DNA of 64,000 nucleotides, taken from Capronia americana (Eukaryota > Ascomycota > Eurotiomycetes > Chaetothyriales > Herpotrichiellaceae). The translations under genes and the position numbers were made by a program. The number at the start of each line of letters is the position of its first letter. The first letter of the stretch is position 1. The notes under the pieces were generated by a model. The model searched no databases. It was not told the origin of the DNA and worked only from the letters and a program-made list of their open reading frames with translations. Shown in pieces: positions 30,721-42,633 of the stretch. The stretch is from NCBI GenBank assembly GCA_016110215.1, contig JADWQD010000005.1:372001-436000 (forward strand). Reading direction: 5' to 3'.

Positions 30721-32912
30721 TCAATGAGCTACCGAGGCCGATGTTGCCAGGCCTGACGGAGGTGGAGTCGAGTGAGCTGTTCCGTCAAGCGGCAGCCAGT
30801 TTCGGGGAATATCCATCGACCTGTTGACGCGACCCCCTGGTGTGAGAGGATAATCGACACGTGATCGATCCAGCCGGTCGTCCTCGTCGGATGTTTCGTC
30901 CGCCAGGCGTGCGAAGTAATCCGCTAGTGCGCTCGTCGAATCGCCTGGCACAATATTATCGTACAGTGGAGGAGGCGTAACCAATGGTGGAGGCGCTTCA
31001 TCATCATCGAATGCCGGCGGGTTGAAAGACGGTGCTCGCAACAAATGCATTGGTCTCGATTGCCCGAAATTGGGGTCGTTATGCACATGGGCTTGCGTAG
31101 GCATCGCCAACCCCCCTGTATCGTTGGTCCAACTTCTGCTCACACCAGGGGATGGTCCATCTGCTGACGCGGTGACAGTCTGGATGCGATTTTGCGACAC
31201 GGGGGGAGTGTTTCGTCGTCGAAGTGCGGCACCCGGACATCCGCACTCAAACTCATCGGCCGACAATTGCATACCTTCTCCTGCGGTGTAGGCCGGCAGT
31301 GAGATGTTCGCTTGTGTCGCACGGCAAGAAAGAATGTTGAAGGGTGAATCAATCGATATCTCGAAGTGACGTCGCTTTCCAGAATCATTCTCATCCGGTC
31401 GAGACAGGCGCATCACGATCTGTGAACGCAGTTATTATCGGAACAACATGCACAGCCGCGAAAACATACCTTGATCCAATGGTTCACCTGGATGTTAGAA
31501 TATGTCGTGTCGAAATGCAGTCTCTCACTTCTCAACTTGTCTTTCATCTGATGACAGCTGGGGAGTTGGACATTAAATTCCATTTCCGTAGGACCAATGC
31601 TTCCGGCATCATTGTCGAGGTTTCCGAGCAAGTTGGTCTGATCCCGGGGGATATCCTCGTCTCCTGCTGCGGCTTGCTGTCGATAGTCGTAAGGAACACC
31701 ACCGCCAGCCAAAATGCGCATGGAGCTCCCTGGGTAGGAAGTCACACTGTGTCCGTCGGCCCGCTTCTCGAAAAGTTGCACTTTTCTTGTCGGTTCAAGC
31801 CTGTGCACCTTCTTGTTGTTCGTGAAATATTGTATGTTCTCAGTCACGAACACCTTGATCCTATGGCATTGAACTTTGGCCAATGGTGTCAGCTTGAACG
31901 CAATAGGCACTGTCGAACCCAGAGGAAACGATTTCCCAGAGATCACAATGTCATAGTGTAATTGGTCCTCCCAGTTTCTTGATATCGCGATTGGTTCAAC
32001 CTGTTCCAGGGAACCCTCGGCGGGGGCTCGGATCAAGGTCAACTCTTTGGTGCCAACCAGGTTGGCACGGAAGGCGCCGGAACGCTCAACCAGAGCCTCG
32101 AGTTCATACTTGACATGGCCGAGATCGACATTGATAGATTCGGGCAACCTCGAGTCAAGGGGCAGCTCGAAATTGTACACATAGTCGCCCGGATGGAACA
32201 CTTTAAAGCCTCTTTGAGCGACGGTCGGACCACCGTTGATCGTGTCGCCTTTACCGAAACTCCGCGAGTGATTGGCCTGTAACGATAACCTCTTTAGGTC
32301 GCGGGTCGACGTGAGGCCCTTGGCTGGAGAAGCACTGCGTTGGAAGAGATCAAAGGATGAGGCCGTGACACCAAGGTCCTTGGATTCGACGGATGGGCCT
32401 TTGGAGAGGTGGACGAGGTCGGCACCGTAGGTATACTCGGCTTGGGGAAATTGGGCGTTGAAAAAGGACCAAGTATGGTTCATGATCGTGGTGGTATCTC
32501 GGAACTCGACCCGCTTTGGCGGGATGCCTTCCGGCCATTCCGTTTCTGATTTGCCCCGGAAGTTCAGAGATATGGACTTTAGCTTCGCCTGCTTCTGCAC
32601 TCTCAATAGAAGGCTTCCGCGAAGCATGGTGGTATTGTGGGTGGAGGGGTCATTGGCATCGTAGCCTTGTAGGAATAGAACTGGTTCCGCCAGTGCAATG
32701 GAGACAGACACGCCATTTCCACTTGCAACAGGCTTCTCATCCGCTAGTAGGGTCACGCTCGGCGCCACAGGTTGTGTATCAGGTGAAGGTGGCTGAGCAC
32801 TTGAAGTTGGAGCATTGCTGTTGTGTCTTGACCGATTGCTTATACCACTGACCACGCTGGAGCTCCGTCCCCTCCGTTCAGGTGAACGCCTGCCAACGTC
32901 GGCGAACACCAT
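30721..32912 (-). CDS. Alpha-arrestin (ART-family ubiquitin-ligase adaptor), 5' end unresolved
   Basis: Confident exons are 31470-32912 and 30721-31419, with a 50 bp intron after NHWIK, giving at least 713 aa from the first in-frame ATG at 32912. The arrestin N-lobe is seen as VSIALAEPVLFLQGYDAND, LLRVQKQAKLKSISLNFRGKSETEWPEGIPPK and FKVFHPGDYVYNFELPLDSRLPES. The C-lobe is seen as DQLHYDIVISGKSFPLGSTVPIAFKLTPLAK and VFVTENIQY. The tail contains VTPPPLYDN, a PPxY-type motif for WW domains of Rsp5/HulA-type ligases. These adaptors direct ubiquitination and endocytosis of plasma-membrane transporters. The sequence most resembles the Aly/Csr2-like class, but this is a weak call. The frame stays open upstream to about 33359 without any ATG (including FAREHAKKFLRLNLPPVS), so an upstream ATG-bearing exon is likely and the true N-terminus is longer. 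Confidence 0.82.
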
Positions 32913-35900
32913 ATCCTCCGTCCCTACAGAACTTCTTCTTCGTCCGATTCGTTCTGGTACAACCGGATGAACGGGAATGTGCTGTGTGGATACTGGAGGA
33001 AGGTTGAGTCTAAGGAATTTCTTCGCGTGTTCTCGTGCGAAAGCCAGTTTTGCGAATGTCTCAAAGGTGCGTATAGTATATTGCGGGAAATAGGTAAAGA
33101 GGTAGTGCAGCAAGATTGTGCAAGTAACAGGAGTGAGGGGAGGGCTCGATTGAGGTGGAGGAGTTGGAGTGTCGTGAATGTCGTGAAAACTGAGACTGAT
33201 GGCTGTTAGAATGCGAGTCAAGCGTAAGACTTGGGAGATGAGCAACAAGAGACGCAATTGACCGCGTAAGGCAGTTTGGCGGACAACAGGTTTAATCGTG
33301 TGAGGGGCCTGTCTGGTCGTGCCAACTTGTTGGACTCTTGGAGGAATCCCCAAGTCCAACTCCGCAGTTTCTTTGACTCCTTGGCTGGAGTGAACGCACC
33401 TAATGTGGGCAGCAACAACACCACAACTGAATGGTGTCCTGCAGTGCTACTGCTAGTCCGTCTCAAAGTGTGCCGAAAGAACGAACCATCTTTGTTTCCA
33501 TTGATGATGCACTCGCCGGTATTGTTTTCGATGATTCTTGAATTGAAGGATGAGAAGCGGACGACGAGGTTCAGCGGAAAGGAAGGACTTCTGGGTTTTG
33601 CTCACTTGCCAGAGTGAGATCAAAAGATCCAGAACCTGACGGTGAGAAAGATGCTCTCGATGCTGGAGACCGAATGATGATGCGAGTGGGATATGTTAAA
33701 GGCACGGCCGGCCCGGAAGAACCCAAGGCAGAGGGCCGCTGATGGCTCAGATGAGGTTAGACTCAGTGGGGACAAGGCACCTCTGTGCGGCTTTGGGTGG
33801 CCGCTACTGATCTGTCAGGCGATGATTCAAGAGCAAGATCTGCCACCGTACTCCGTACTGCTTGCTGCGGGGGGTTGGCTTGAAGCCCGTGGCTGCCGGC
33901 TCTAGAAATTTTAACTAATTGGGTTGATAGCTTATGCCGGAACTCGAACTCCCGCTTGGTCACTGGCACAGCCTGTTCTGTGTTCCGCTCGATGGATATT
34001 GAGTCGAAGCATTTGATCGACATTCCGCTTTCCAGCAAGCACAGGGGACAACACCTTGACTTTAGTATCTGGTCGTCTTACTCATGTCGTGTGCCTAACT
34101 GACAATTCGCGGCTTCTGCTCACCGCTCGCGCCTCTGCTTCCTGGAGGTATTATGACCCGTCTTGGGGCTGACCGACGGTCTAGGTCAGTTCTGCCGACC
34201 TACGTATGGTCACGATTTTCAACCGACCGTGGGGAGTACATGAGAGTCTGCTGTATTTTCCGCTGGACAATTGCCACAGACATTCCAAAATCATTATTAA
34301 TGGGTTCCCGAAGCGCTAATTGACTCAGGGCCCTCTCGTGAGGCCTGCCCATTGCCCCTCAGGGACTGAACGTGACGAAGCAGAGAAGAGATCGTGCTTG
34401 CCGAGGTTTCCGTATTTTCCGTGCTAACGCAAGTCGTCCTTTCCCCTGGATGAATTTTCGCTGCTCGTGTTGGATGGGTATACGTTGTTTCGAATGCGAC
34501 ATCGACAATTCGCTATCTTGACGCACCGACTCCATCGCATCGGAAAGAAGGGCCGCCTTTACATCATTCAGCGTATCCTGGGACACATTTTAATTCGCTC
34601 CAAAGCGGTCCAGATTTTGCCTGCTTCGCGGAATCCCGATGGCCAGTAGCTTACCCACCAGTACATACGTGGCTGGGTATGATGATGCGCAGTGTATTTA
34701 TTCCATCCTAGTACTGGGTTTAAAACCTCGCAAGACACGCTCTTTCTGGCGGGAGCTCGGTGAGTTTACCCGTACTCGGTAGATGAACTTACCTTGAGCT
34801 TGTCTGAGCCGGGCCAACGCTCCACTCGCATGTGCATACCTGTTTTGCAATACTCGGTACCAGCAGTTTAATGGTCATGGAAGGTTAGTCAGGTCTTGCA
34901 ACGGAAGCTGGTTGATTTGTATCCTGCCTTGAAGGGAAAACAAGCATCGAAGCCGCAAATCTATCGACCAGAAAGCCCACACGTACGTCTCTGTTGATTG
35001 TGATAATCCCCATACCGGAGCTACATGAGAAACTTTTCCTTCGAATACATCTGCCCAACACGGCGACGCTTGACGGCCGTTGAGTCGCAAGGGCTTTATT
35101 CTCTGTGATGGGAGCCACGACATATCTTCCTGGTCTGTACAAATCCCCGGACCTCTAGACACGGACGTCCTTTGGTTCAGGTGGCCCGCAGAAAGGTCTG
35201 CTCAGTCTTAGCTGGTTGACTGATGACTAGCAGTAGAAGGATTGTGGCATTGCGTAAATCAATGAGGCTGAGCAAGCTCCTGATCCAGAAAATTGTCATG
35301 CTGAGGAGTCAGACTCGGTGGTGAGAATCTATGCGTCGCGGCCTACAAGTACGCGTACGGATAAATCAGATGTGCACTCACTTCCCCGGAGAATCCTGGC
35401 TATGCTTCTTTTGAGACCACAGACACTCCAATGATTCTTCTCGAATATCACGGAACGAGGCATGGGTGCAACCCTCGCCTATAAATGACAAGGACGAAGT
35501 CAGCGGATTCCCCGGCTCGCTTACTGTCATACATGTCACTCCCGCAGCTCCCTCATCATGTTGCCATGTGGCCTGAAGAACGTTCATCATGAGACATTTT
35601 CGGCAGCCGCCACGCCGCTGCACAGAACTTTCATCGGAAGATGCAGGATGGCAGCAGTTCTCAGAGCACATGTACTCGTAATAAATGTCCGCGGGGATTA
35701 CACGTGACGACCAATTTCGAGTCCGAAAGGGTTTCTTAAGGCTGACACTCGGTGGGAGTTCGGGCATTTAGATGTGCGATTATGTTATATTGTGCCCTGC
35801 AGTATGCAAGACTCCAAGCGAGATCAAGATGGCGGGGGTAGGGCCAAGGCAGCCAAGGACATGTAGCTGGCGGCTGTGGGTTGAAGCGGTCGTGATATGC

Positions 35901-36187
35901 TACTTCGTACTCGCACGAGTGGTAGTTTCCAACTTCTCACCGGCCTCCAGTGCCTGTTGATCAGTGAACACCTGCGTCAGTGGCTGGCCTACGTCATCAT
36001 GGCCGAGGAGCTACCCCACAGCGCCAAGATGAATGCCTCTCGGCTCACTTGCCGTTCGTCGATTCATGAACGCGTCCGGGCAAAACGCGTCCACCTCAGT
36101 CCACTAATTCCAGATCGCATCTCATTACTGACACCGCAAAGTTATTCTTGTTTACCCGTTTGCATGTACACTTTGACATGATGCATT
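32913..36187. other. Divergent intergenic region with probable arrestin 5' exon(s)
   Basis: About 3.3 kb lies between the arrestin and BRCT-protein genes. The first ~450 bp hold open frame continuing the arrestin coding sequence, with a possible acceptor ctaacag ending at 33203. A possible upstream exon reads SFSPSGSGSFDLTLA before a GTGAGC donor near 33610. The rest has no supportable gene except the low-confidence frame at 35378-35767. A GTACTCCGTAC motif lies at 33848-33858. Confidence 0.4.
35378..35767 (-). CDS. Hypothetical small Cys-rich protein (low confidence)
   Basis: An ATG-initiated frame of 129 codons that I do not recognise. It contains cysteine pairs (YMCSENCCHP, RGGCRKCLMMN, GVTCM, GEGCTH, LECLW) that could form a zinc-binding or disulphide module. 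The frame's stop overlaps a good donor (AA/GTGAGT at about 35382), and a downstream acceptor (ttgtag) about 40 bp later would extend it by a few residues, so the gene may be spliced. There is no signal peptide. It could equally be chance. It sits upstream of, and divergent from, the BRCT-protein gene. Confidence 0.25.
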   Translation of the reverse strand: MPELPPSVSLKKPFRTRNWSSRVIPADIYYEYMCSENCCHPASSDESSVQRRGGCRKCLMMNVLQATWQHDEGAAGVTCMTVSEPGNPLTSSLSFIGEGCTHASFRDIREESLECLWSQKKHSQDSPGK

Positions 36188-38996
36188 ATGCCCCGACAGA
36201 CGTTCTCAGGTATGCTCGGAAATCAATTGTGTTTGATGTTTCGCTAACTGTGTCCAACCAGAATCCGCCGAGCAACCGCTCCTGGGTGTCATGCTATGCT
36301 TCACTTCAATCGGACCAGAAGATCGGGTCAGCACCGAAGCAAGAGCCTTTCATTATGCCGCTGACGAGAACTCCAGACTCGATATGCCGACATTGCAATA
36401 AAGATGGGAGCCGAGCACAAGCTCGACCTGACTTCAGATACATCCCACCTGATCGTCGGTAGCACAGATACCCTCAAGTACCAATATGTTGCCAGAGAAA
36501 GAGAAGATATAAAGGTGTTGCTTCCAGAATGGATTGAGGCTGTGCGAGATCATTGGATCAACGACCTGCCTCTGGACCTGAACGCACTTGCCCTCAAATA
36601 TCGAGTGCCCACCTTGGCCGGCTTGAAGATATGCATCACAGGATTCGACGACCTGGTCTTCCGTGCGCAACTACAGAAGAATGTCAGGGAGAACGGGGGT
36701 GAATATACCGGAGACTTGACCAAGGACGTCACTCATCTGATCGCTGCGAAGCCTGAAGGTAAGAAGTTCGAGTATGGGATGCAGTGGCAGAAGAAGGTCG
36801 TAAGTCTGAAATGGTACAAGGACAGCCTTGAAAGGGGCATGCAGTTGGACGAGACTCTCTACCATCCTACAGTTCCGGTTGCCGAGCAGGGTGTCGGGGC
36901 GTGGAATCGAAAGCAGCGACCATCTCCGCAACTGGGCAAACGTACACGAGTAGAGATCGTTGGTCCAGAGCCACCGCGGAAGCTTCGAAGGACTGCAAGC
37001 GTAAGGCTGGGAAATCAGAATCAGGACATGTGGTCGGACATTGTTGGTGGTGTTGGGTTTGAGGCTACGACGGATGGCCGTCCGCCGCTGAAGCCTTCTA
37101 TCTCCATGCCATCACTCCGAAAGCCAGACAGACCCGCTATTGTGGTCGAGAACATTCCAAATGACCAAGACCCTGCTGTATCTGACCCCGGCAACACTCA
37201 TCCTGAGGGGTACCTAGCTGGCTGCCACTTCATGGTACAGTGCCTGGATCACAAAAAGGTAAACTACGACTTATTGCTATTGTCCCACGGTTCACATGCT
37301 CATACTGTCTTAGAATGAACACCTACAGAGAATATTGAATTCACTCGGTGCGACAATCATTAGTGAAGACGAAACTCAACGTGTGATTGAACTTAACAAA
37401 TTGTTCGTCATATTGCCGCACAATGTGGCTACGGCCGGAGCAGTACCCACGGGAGCCATTCCAGATGGCTTCCAGGTGGTGTCTGAACTCTGGCTAGAGA
37501 AATGCATGATCGCGAAGTCATTCATAGCTCCTGAAAACTATCCACTTGGGCAAGTGATCAGAGAACCTCGAACATTGCTGAGGGATTTGACCATCAACGC
37601 CAGCGGCTTCGAAGGAATCGAGAATGTGCATATCATTAAGATCGTCACATTGCTCGGTGGCACATATGCGCAGGCGTTCACTTCGGCAATTTCAGTGCTT
37701 ATATGCAGAGCCAACTTTGCTGCGAGGAGGGACAAACTTGAGCTGGCGCATCATTTGGGTATTCCTGTTGTGACGGAGGAATGGCTGTGGTCAACTATTA
37801 AGGATCAGGCCAGAGCAAGCATAAACGACCATCTTCTGCAACCTCTACGTGCTGATGTCGCGAATACTGAAACAGCCGTACCGAAAGAGGCGCCCACGGA
37901 CGACCATGTGCAATTGGGGACGACGTTCCTACAGAGAAAGGCGGGCAATGGACCAGCACAGCGACAAGGACCAGTGCAAGCGGCTGAGAACCCAACCAGG
38001 ACAGGAGCGGTAACAGTCAATCCCGATAGGTTGAGTACGGCTGTCGTTGTTCACCAGGAACCCGCAGATGGTCCAAATGGGCCCGAAATGCAAGTATTAT
38101 CTGAGCATGCGAGTGCCTCTGGACGCAGTGACACGCAGGAAGGTTCATACGTCCCCGAGAGGGGTCCACTCCGGGAGCTGTCTTCAACTTCTGCTCGCAG
38201 AAATGTTCGGGTTGTTGAACATACTAAAGCTCTGATCCGCTCTTTGGATGGTGTATCCAGTGTGGAAGAGCAGAAGTCGAAAGAGAACGCACTAGCCGCG
38301 GTTGAAAACGCAGCAAAGCTCACCGACGTCGATGCGATCAACGGGGCAATCCGAGACATCTTGAATGAGCACTCCAGCAAAAAAGCAGCCAGTAACAGAG
38401 TGGCCGATGAAGGAAAGAAGAAGAACAGACTGGTTGGCCGGGCCCTTAGCAACCTGTCCAATTCGTCGTCAACCTCGAACGTCCGACCCTCGAGGGCAAG
38501 CTCTATTGGCAGCATCAACACAGATGGTATAGGCAGTGAACTTCCTACCAAGCAAGTGGGGGAGCACCAAGGTGGCGAATCAACATCAACCGACAAAAGG
38601 AGCTTCAGTTTCACCGGACGGGCCACGACTCCTCTAGCAGGGCTGAATGCTGCTGTGTTTGGGATGGAAGACCCTGATCTGGCCAGGCCGGCAGGCTTTC
38701 ACACCGAGCAGGAAGCAGCGCCTCGCATGACGCAACTGGGTTACGAGGATCCCGAAGAAGCAATCCTGCTACGCGAAAAGCTGGCTGCTTCGAGGAGGAA
38801 AAGGTCGAAGAAGAACAGTGGCGACAATGAAGCTGAAAATCAAGACGAAGGAGCGAAACCCGCGGTGACCAAACAGAAGACCGTTGACCGCAAGATTCGC
38901 GACGATGATCTCTTGGGTATCGTGGACACCGGATGGGGAACCGGAAGAAGGACAAGGTATAAGCAGCGGAGTCCCCCAGGCATAAAAGGGTTTTGA
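36188..38996 (+). CDS. dpb11: Four-BRCT replication/checkpoint scaffold, Dpb11/Rad4(Cut5)-like
   Basis: Four exons, 36188-36209, 36262-36326, 36377-37258 and 37314-38996, give 883 aa. The two short 5' exons reconstruct MPRQTFSESAEQPLLG and VMLCFTSIGPEDR, the start of BRCT1. BRCT domains lie at about residues 12-90 (GAEHKLDLTSDTSHLIVGS, LLPEWIEAV), 107-190 (LAGLKICITGFDD, THLIAAKPEGKKFEYG), 307-399 (LNSLGATIISED, VVSELWLEKC) and 415-487 (LLGGTYAQAF, VVTEEWLWSTI). The C-terminal half is low-complexity with a basic RRKRSKKN patch near residue 816, a candidate nuclear signal. It closes with LLGIVDTGWGTGRRTR. Dpb11/Rad4/TopBP1 proteins bind phosphorylated Sld3/Sld2 to load replication factors and activate the ATR-type checkpoint. 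The intron between exons 3 and 4 interrupts BRCT3 right after CLDHKK. Confidence 0.9.
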
Positions 38997-40608
38997 GTGA
39001 AAGGCCTCTGCGCTGGCATCTGTGATAGCTTTTGGTCTAGAGGAATATGACGGATGTCTGTACATGTGTGCCGGAATGCCTTTTCTTCGTTGCCGATCTA
39101 CATCCGCTACTTTGCCTGCCTTGCATAGCAAGGTTGAGAGTCCAATCCAAGAGTGTGTGTGCGAAAGGCGCACCTAACGACAATCTACGGAGTGAGGTTG
39201 ACGAGGTTCGATCAGAAACTTGCAGGCGTAAAGCGATGCGAATAGGCATCAGAGTGTGATCGACAGGGCAACTTGTTTCACAGTAGATGTCCGGACGATG
39301 GGTATGGTATTAGCGTGCTCCATAGATCAGCATTGCGCCAGGGAGCTTCACAACGCAAGAAAGATTTCCTATTACGAGTACTCGTACGTGCAGCGGGGAT
39401 GTTTGGTGTTGGAAATTGACCGGTCAGCCAAACAAGGCGAAGTGAAGGCTCGTCGTGGTGGGGGTTGTGACAGCAGGCACATCTGGCCCTGGCTGCTCGC
39501 GCTACTGTACTCCTTTCGCCGATGCTCGAGAATCAAGTGCTCACTGAGCATTGAACCAGAACGCGATTCTTCAAAGACGAGGCAAGGGTGTGAAGGTGAG
39601 ACGGGGGGACCAGTCGGTCAGGCTCAGCTGGATGCAGGACGACACAGTACTATCGACATCGACGACAGAGACAAGTCTTACGATTACACTTCACCTAAGT
39701 TTTTAACTCGCACTTCTTCGACTTGGACTCAAGCCAGTCTGATCAATAACCGTAAGTAGCGCCCATCGGAGATTTTAAACATCGAGTGGGAAATGCTTGG
39801 ACTTGACAAATTGGGCGCAAAAACCTAAAAGATAAGATTGCGATCATATCAACTGGGACTAACTGGTGAGCGTAAGGCTGGAAAGGCTGGCGTCAACCCC
39901 GGGATCAGCTGTTGCCGCTGTCCACCGTTTGAAGTCAAGCTTGAAGTGACAGGTCAATGAATGAGACCTTCTCGATCTGGCTTCAGAACATTCTCCTATT
40001 TCTGTCTCGGAACTATTTTGCGCTATAGTATTTCTCCAGCTTGCATCTTTTCGCACCTTCTGTATATATTGCGTCGCACCTCAGCCGTCTGTCTCCAGCT
40101 ACAGGTGTGACGTGACAGTCTGACGGGCTCCGTCCACCACTGCAAACGCCCGGGCTTCCCTGGAGCGTCTCGAAGCCTCATCGACCCGCCGGCGCGGTCT
40201 AGACCCACAACAAGCTGCTGCGCTCCCGCGAAGGCTTGCGTTTCAGGCTATTCCTCGTCCGTGCTGGTCTCGAGGACTTTTCATCATCCCGTCCAATCCG
40301 ACCCCGTATCTCAGATTTCTCAAACTGCCAACACTTGTTGCTCAGTTCACATCTACCTCAATTAAGCAGAGTGGAAATCGCGCTACGGACTTTGCCCTCC
40401 TCAGCTGATCGGTTTTCTGGTCCCCCTCTCACAAGCGCAAGCAGAGAGACAGGGTTTGAGCCTGCATCCCCTCCCGTGTGTCACAGACCCGGCAAGGGCT
40501 CTCACCAGTGACATCTTCGCAACCCCACTGGACCTCGACTCCTGGGACCCGTTATCTTAAGCCGCTTCGTCGCTAGTCGCTCGAGGGGAAGATCAGTTCA
40601 TATACATC
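38997..40608. promoter_or_regulatory. Upstream region of the phosducin-like gene
   Basis: A 1.6 kb gap between two plus-strand genes, holding the BRCT-protein 3' UTR and the phosducin-like promoter and leader. A 167-codon frame at 39256-39759 and the 91-codon frame at 40236-40511 show no family resemblance; the latter is probably in the 5' UTR. Confidence 0.45.
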
Positions 40609-41548
40609 ATGGCAGACCTCGCACGCGAAGAAGCCGAGCGATATTTCTCTCATCGCGAACATCCGACATCTCATCCCGAAGATCGCGACCGAGATTCGAT
40701 ACATTTATCTGATGATCAGGCCGAGCTTGAGCACGACGACTTCTCAGACCCGGGCACCGACGACGAAACGATAGGCAACATGGCGACCATGACTACCACC
40801 AAGACCACCTACCATCTACCGACCCAGACACACTTCGCCAATACGGGACCCAAGGGTGTGATTGCGGATGCCCAGTCCTACAATCGAGCCAAGCAGTCTA
40901 CCTTTCGACAACGGCTGGCCAGCTTCGCCAACAACCTGACCTCTAACGGAAAGTCAACAGCGGCCGCCACTGTGACGGAGAAGAAGGACAAACGGAAATC
41001 CATATTCGGGACCTCTCCAAAGTCGGCCACGTCCTCGGACTCGGAGAATCTCGCCCTGTCCGATGATGAAGCAGATTCGGAGTTCATGCAGACATGGCGA
41101 GCCAACCGGCTGCAAGAGCTCTCCACGCAATCCCAGTCGGCGTATCAGAGAAAACCTAGCCAACGAAGCTGGGGCACTTTCCAGGAAGTCGATGCGAATG
41201 GTTATCTCGACGCCATCGAAAAGGTATCCGACGACACCTTCGTGGTGGTGATGGTCCACGACCCTTCTTCGTCACAGAGCGCCGAAGTCGAGGACGAACT
41301 GGGCATGCTCGCGTACAAGCACAACAAGACCCGCTTCGTCAAGCTACATTACCAGGTTGCCGAGATGGAGACGGTCCAGATCCCAGCTGTACTGGCATAC
41401 CGAGCCGGGGAGGTCGTGGCTACGATATCGGGCGCCAAAGCCGAAGGCCTGGAAGGTGTACTATTACAGTAAGTGCCTGGCAATGCTTCAAGTGTAGGAC
41501 TGGAGCCGACGACTGACCTGCTGCGAAAGGAACCGCGTCCTCCAGTGA
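40609..41548 (+). CDS. phnA: Phosducin-like protein (Gbeta-gamma chaperone)
   Basis: Two exons, 40609-41468 and 41530-41548, give 292 aa. The last exon is only 19 bp (NRVLQ plus stop), and the 61 bp intron carries a clear GACTGAC branch sequence. Without splicing the frame ends in a stop at the donor, giving a nearly identical 287 aa product. The N-terminal half is acidic and Ser-rich. A thioredoxin-like phosducin domain occupies about residues 185-285: WGTFQEVDANGYLDAIEKV, FVVVMVHDPSSSQS, DELGMLAYKHNKTRFVKLHY, then VQIPAVLAYRAGEVVATISG. In Aspergillus, PhnA assists Gbeta-gamma dimer assembly and G-protein signalling in growth and development. The symbol is given by family resemblance. The redox CxxC of true thioredoxins is absent, as expected for phosducins. 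Confidence 0.88.
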
Positions 41549-42633
41549 CGTTTGACGTCCCACGCCCCATGAGTTTACGCCTCTCTTTCTCAGCCATGTA
41601 CTACTACCGGCCCATGTTGCAGTTGGTTTCTCGCCACGATCTCATGCTTCACACCCAATGAGCGGCGTCAAAGTCGCCTCTTGGAGCGCTCCTAGGTGGG
41701 AACGAATAGCGCTTCCCGCATTCCGGCGATCGGGCAAGGGAGACGAGACCAGCTATCCTCGTCCGCACCATATGCTGTCGCCTTGGAGCGTTCACACTAA
41801 TTTGGCGTCGTCTGTGCACATACAAAGCATTTCCTATTGTCACAAACACCAGTCGCCCTTGTTCTGTCTGGCAATGAATTGCAGCAAAGATTTTGAGGAT
41901 TTCTAGAAAACGGAGTGGAACAATTTGAGAAATCCGGTCACGCTGCTGGAGGACATGGCGTCCATTTGAGCGGTACAGCAAGGCCATAGACTTTGGATAT
42001 CGAATGAACTCACGTTCACGAATCACTGCTTCGTCATTCCGTGGGCCAGCTCTAACTTGCAATCCATGGGCAATCACCCATGCTTGATCTGGGTCTGATT
42101 GCCAAGGCCGCATGATGCACCCAGCTATGGTGATGCAGCCCATTGCTGCATTGTCTGTGCTGACTCCCGCAGTTTCAACGACATAGACATGAATCCAAGC
42201 CTCCGGAGACCGTCTCCATGCAACCCCCATTGCGTTGGGCTCCCCATCCCTACGCCCTTCGCATTACTTCCGTGTAAGATCTTTGGTATCATTTGTGTGA
42301 AAGTGGTAACATGCAGAAAAGCTCAGGTCGCCCCAGATGACTGATGGTACAATGGATCCAACTTTTCTGGAAATGCGCCCACGCCCACGCCTGATGCTGT
42401 CGAAATCAATGACCGCGAGCTCAAGGAGATCCAGAAGAGTGATTTAGATAAAGACGCGACGCGGAGGGGGCCAGGGAGGATCTGCAACGCAGACTGTAGG
42501 CTCCGCCCTTGTCGCGCGCGTCAGCCGCCTTGCCTTTGCTTCACACGTTGAGTTCGTTGCTCGTGCACCTCGTTTTCACGTCCATTCTCATGCTCTGAAA
42601 AGATGCATCGTACAGACTTGAGAACCTGTCGTC
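41549..42633. other. Convergent intergenic region
   Basis: A 1.1 kb gap between convergent genes. It contains one ATG-initiated minus-strand frame of 193 codons (41649-42230), with no recognisable domain, irregular codon use and no splice context. It is treated as unproven. Confidence 0.4.

Noticed and set aside
39256..39759. 167-codon plus-strand frame upstream of the phosducin-like gene
   Set aside because: No recognisable motif, low-complexity composition; more likely leader or promoter sequence.
41649..42230. 193-codon minus-strand frame between convergent genes
   Set aside because: It has a real ATG but no domain and no codon bias; a frame of this length is within chance for 64 kb in six frames. 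Transcript data could revive it.
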